From positions 1-31,841 of the forward strand of contig JBASTM010000017.1 in assembly GCA_049274895.1 (NCBI GenBank): a DNA stretch of 31,841 nt, given 5' to 3'. The DNA is from JACQLN01 sp049274895 (GTDB taxonomy: Bacteria; Patescibacteriota; Minisyncoccia; JACQLN01). The position numbers were made by a program, and so were the translations under genes. The first letter of the stretch is position 1. Each line of letters begins with the position of its first letter. Shown piece after piece: positions 29,709-31,841 of this stretch. A model generated the notes under the pieces. That model was not told the DNA's origin, did no database searches, and saw only the letters and a program-made list of their open reading frames with translations.

Positions 29709-30088
29709 TGTTTAGGTTGGGGGAGTGAGCAGCTCGTTTCTTCGGCTAAAGTTTCCAACGGGATTTCTCCGGTCAGGCGCGAGCCATCGGCGAATTCCCA
29801 AGTGGGGTAACCCTCTATGTTTTTATTTTGACAGGTTTGGTTCTGGCCTCGGCCGTCGGGCGTGGAGCATTCCACATACGGCAAAAGCCGTTCGGAACGA
29901 CCAAACATCTTTTTTTGTGTTTGGCAGTGCGGGCACCAGAAAGCGCCGTAAAAAACGGCGCCGTTGTCTTTTAAGCACTGGGCGAAAGCGTCGAGCTCAC
30001 CCGGTTGTTGGGCGGCGTAAATGGCGTAGCCGCCCAGCCCCGCCGCCACGATTATCACAAGACCGATTATTATTTTAGTTGTAGACAT
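29705..30088 (-). CDS. Membrane-anchored thioredoxin-like protein
   Basis: The 127-residue protein has an N-terminal hydrophobic helix (about 5-24), then a thioredoxin-like domain. The active site FWCPHC has C52 and C55, and a cis-Pro appears in EGYPTWEF (P95). An additional Cys pair (C74 and C86) lies in the loop before it. The domain resembles the thioredoxin part fused to VKOR or DsbB partners, so it likely donates disulfides outside the membrane. It is the first gene of a two-gene operon with the DsbB-family protein. The ATG has no SD; the leader is about 20 nt. Confidence 0.9.
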   Translation of the reverse strand: MSTTKIIIGLVIIVAAGLGGYAIYAAQQPGELDAFAQCLKDNGAVFYGAFWCPHCQTQKKMFGRSERLLPYVECSTPDGRGQNQTCQNKNIEGYPTWEFADGSRLTGEIPLETLAEETSCSLPQPKQ

Positions 30089-30114
30089 TTGATTTTGTTT
30101 ATCTTGATTTCTAG

Positions 30115-30120
30115 ATTATA
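30115..30120 (-). promoter_or_regulatory. -10 box of the thioredoxin-dsbB operon
   Basis: TATAAT on the minus strand (30120-30115). A TTGACA lies at 30150-30145, 24 nt away, which is too far for this box but fits an alternative TAAAAA -10 with a 16-nt spacer. The assignment is tentative. Confidence 0.4.
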
Positions 30121-30146
30121 TCTTTTTAGAGTATTGAGAATGGCTG

Positions 30147-30485
30147 TCAATGGTTTTTCAAATATTCTTTTATTCTCTCGCGATCTTCGTTTTCCTTATC
30201 ACCCTTGAAATACAGCTCAATAAATTCAATCTGTTGCTCTTGCTCAAAATAAGAATAAATAATACGCAAGAGGTGATTATTTCTTAGAGCGCGGCACGCC
30301 AGATGGGCTTTTACAACTTTAACTTTCGCCGAGGAGTGAACGATTATAAAGTTTTTACCAACGCCCGTTGGGGTAACACCGAGAACCTTCTTGAACTTTT
30401 CAAAATCATCATCCAGCGTCTTGTATTTTTTGAAAAATCGCTTGAATTCTTTTTCAAACTCCGAAATTTTATCAAAGCTCGTCAT
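30147..30485 (-). CDS. Putative RelE/ParE-like toxin of a PanAT-like pair
   Basis: A 112-residue basic protein. The second half (AHLACRALRNNHLLRIIYSY, then IEFIELYFKGDKENEDRERI) has the strand-helix pattern and the FIELYFKGDKE-like segment typical of RelE/ParE-type small toxins. Its ATG lies inside the 3' end of the upstream antitoxin gene (14-nt overlap), giving tight translational coupling. The antitoxin-first order is common for type II systems. The target (mRNA cleavage, gyrase or other) cannot be deduced. No SD or promoter of its own was seen. Confidence 0.75.
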   Translation of the reverse strand: MTSFDKISEFEKEFKRFFKKYKTLDDDFEKFKKVLGVTPTGVGKNFIIVHSSAKVKVVKAHLACRALRNNHLLRIIYSYFEQEQQIEFIELYFKGDKENEDRERIKEYLKNH

Positions 30486-31254
30486 ATTCTCTTACCGAAG
30501 TTTCTTCCGGACGATAAAAGACATGCTCGTATTCAAGCGGTGCTCTGTCTTTCGCCGCACGCCATGGCGTATCAAGATGCGATAACGCAGAAATTTGCGT
30601 TGCTGTCAGATCTCCGAGGCGATCAATCTCCCAATCAATGTGCGCAAGCTCTTGCGCCGAAAGGGCTGACAGATCAAGAGGTTTGTTTGGATTAACAAGA
30701 TACTTAGTTTGCTCGTGTTTATAAAACTTACTTTTTATCTTCTCAACCTTGCCTTGTCTTTCCAACCTATCAATGAATTTGGCAAACATCACGGGAGTGG
30801 GGCCATAATTATTTTTAATATACTTGGCGCCGATAAGTTGCTCCTCAAATTTTTCATAATAATCAAAATCAATAAAATACAACAATTTATAGATAACGGT
30901 CTGGCCAATATTCGGTTTACCCCCAATCTTCGCGAGAATATAAAGTAGTGTTTGCTCAAATTTTTCCGCTTTCTCTTGAGGCACATTGATACGAATTTCG
31001 CTTTCGGCTTCTTGTTTTTGTTTCTTTTTGCCCTCAATTTTCACAATTGTTTTCGCTTCTTCCTTCCCCTCCAAAAAATTTTCAAACGGAATATCAAAAA
31101 CCTCCGCCATTTTTTTGGCTTCGGTGATGGTTAAATCTCGTTTGCCCTGTTCTATCTGCACATAGGTCGGGCGGGAAATTTTAAGCGCGGACGCCAAAAA
31201 CTCCTGCGTCAAATTGCGCTTTTTGCGTTGTTCTTGAATGAATTTAGCAAGCAT
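30472..31254 (-). CDS. XRE-family HTH protein with Panacea (DUF4065) domain, probable antitoxin
   Basis: A 260-residue protein. Residues 1-60 are an XRE/Cro-type helix-turn-helix (RKKRNLTQEFLASALKISRP, then TYVQIEQGKRDLTITEAKKM). A charged linker (65-90) follows. Residues 95-250 match the Panacea/DUF4065 (SocA-like) fold: VIYKLLYFIDFDYYEKF, then GAKYIKNNYGPTPVMFAKFI and the C-terminal ISALSHLDTPWRAA. Panacea domains neutralise many unrelated toxins (PanAT systems). The HTH part should repress its own promoter. A consensus promoter (TTGACA-17-TATACT) ends 6 nt before the ATG, so it is leaderless. It overlaps the toxin gene downstream. Confidence 0.9.
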   Translation of the reverse strand: MLAKFIQEQRKKRNLTQEFLASALKISRPTYVQIEQGKRDLTITEAKKMAEVFDIPFENFLEGKEEAKTIVKIEGKKKQKQEAESEIRINVPQEKAEKFEQTLLYILAKIGGKPNIGQTVIYKLLYFIDFDYYEKFEEQLIGAKYIKNNYGPTPVMFAKFIDRLERQGKVEKIKSKFYKHEQTKYLVNPNKPLDLSALSAQELAHIDWEIDRLGDLTATQISALSHLDTPWRAAKDRAPLEYEHVFYRPEETSVREYDEL

Positions 31255-31260
31255 ATCACC

Positions 31261-31289
31261 AGTATAGGCGATGCAGGTTTTCTTGTCAA
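31261..31289 (-). promoter_or_regulatory. Promoter of the toxin-antitoxin operon
   Basis: On the minus strand TTGACA (31289-31284), a 17-nt spacer and TATACT (31266-31261), 6 nt before the ATG. This is close to the sigma-70 consensus and implies a leaderless antitoxin mRNA. Confidence 0.75.
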
Positions 31290-31440
31290 TAGTAATGTAA
31301 AGAAATTATACACACCCCATATTTGAACCGGAACTTTGCCGATTTTCTTGCCCCGTAGTCAGCTTCTTGTCCCATAGCGAAACAAAGTTTCTGCTACTGG
31401 GATGCTGTACTACTGGGGTTTTGATTCGATTTGCATAAAA

Positions 31441-31841
31441 TTATGCATAAACATTTACTTTCGCGTCCACATAATTGTCGTAAATATGAAAGTAAACTTT
31501 TTGTGAGCGGTCTTCGCAATCTTTTTCGGAGTAGGTCGGTTCGGGGAGGTTGTCGTAAAGCATATCCCTGATCGTGATTTTTACATCGGCGCGTGTTTCT
31601 TCTTTCCGCTTCCAATCCAGAACAAATTTCTCTGTTTTTAATTTTGCCAATAGTTCATGCGCGACCTCCTTCACCTGCCCCTCTTCGTCCGGATTAAGAT
31701 TTTCCTTCCGGATAAGGTCAAAAATGGCCAATTCCTCTTCGGAAAGATTCTCTTTTATCGCCCGCGCGTCTTCCTCGCTTAATTCTTTTGCCAACACGAC
31801 AAGCTCTTCAAAAAACGCATCGAGGTCGCGGGATCCGGTGT
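31441..31841 (-). CDS. Type I restriction enzyme R subunit (HsdR), C-terminal part
   Basis: The frame is open to the window edge, so only about 133 C-terminal residues are seen; the 5' end is missing. The segment RDLDAFFEELVVLAKELSEE, then EEELAIFDLI and LKTEKFVLDWKRKEETRADV matches the C-terminal helical region of HsdR. IRDMLYDNLPEPTYSEKDCE followed by FHIYDNY also matches. That region contacts the methyltransferase core. The helicase and nuclease domains would lie to the right. The earliest in-window GTG at 31797 is internal, not a true start. A short palindrome, TGCATAA-AA-TTATGCA (31431-31446), overlaps the stop. It suggests a complete restriction-modification locus outside the window. 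Confidence 0.85.
   Translation of the reverse strand, partial: TGSRDLDAFFEELVVLAKELSEEDARAIKENLSEEELAIFDLIRKENLNPDEEGQVKEVAHELLAKLKTEKFVLDWKRKEETRADVKITIRDMLYDNLPEPTYSEKDCEDRSQKVYFHIYDNYVDAKVNVYA

Noticed and set aside
1..31841. tRNA, rRNA, tmRNA or SRP RNA genes
   Set aside because: I looked for GTTCGA-type arms, CCA ends and conserved rRNA blocks and saw none. A covariance search would be needed to be certain.

Overview
The window looks like chromosomal DNA of a Candidate Phyla Radiation (Patescibacteria, Parcubacteria-like) bacterium. The reasons are the gene content and style, not a search. Glycolysis and pentose-phosphate genes are streamlined and transketolase is split in two. There are very large secreted proteins with a peptidoglycan-binding head and low-complexity tails, many lineage-specific small proteins, and dense intergenic palindromes. 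UGA acts as a stop codon (for example the end of the sugar kinase at 6468-6470), so the code is standard. No tRNA, rRNA or CRISPR array was found.

Bases 1-9463 hold central metabolism: GAPDH, ribose-5-phosphate isomerase B, a ribulose-phosphate 3-epimerase-like protein, transketolase N and C halves, a PfkB-family sugar kinase coupled to an unknown 422-residue protein, a class II aldolase, and ribosomal protein L25/CTC. Three small genes of unknown function (1158, 1582, 5203) sit between them, each with its own promoter, Shine-Dalgarno (SD) site and terminator. Bases 9464-14101 hold a structured GC-rich non-coding element, a coiled-coil lytic transglycosylase, two hypothetical loci (one with an in-frame TAG) and a D-2-hydroxyacid dehydrogenase that probably regenerates NAD+.

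Bases 14207-25738 are a cell-surface block: a small membrane protein, a six-repeat cysteine-rich protein, two giant exported proteins sharing a coiled coil plus PG_binding_1 head, a proline-rich anchored helical protein, and a secreted Gln/Pro/Ser-rich protein. A thioredoxin-like/DsbB pair (29175-30088) is the natural source of disulfides for the cysteine-rich ones. Bases 25788-28668 hold a sigma-70 factor and a degenerate HD-GYP-like protein that share a nearly identical promoter and leader box, suggesting a common regulon. Bases 30147-31841 form a defence-type island: a Panacea-domain (PanAT-like) toxin-antitoxin pair next to the 3' end of a type I restriction hsdR gene.

Two initiation styles coexist. 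Many metabolic genes start 6-7 nt after a -10 box with no SD, so their mRNAs look leaderless. The small hypothetical and regulatory genes have leaders and strong AGGAGG-type sites. Two sugar genes (rpiB and the PfkB kinase) carry the same dyad at the same distance from their -10 boxes, a candidate shared operator. All functional calls come from motifs read by eye; no database was consulted.
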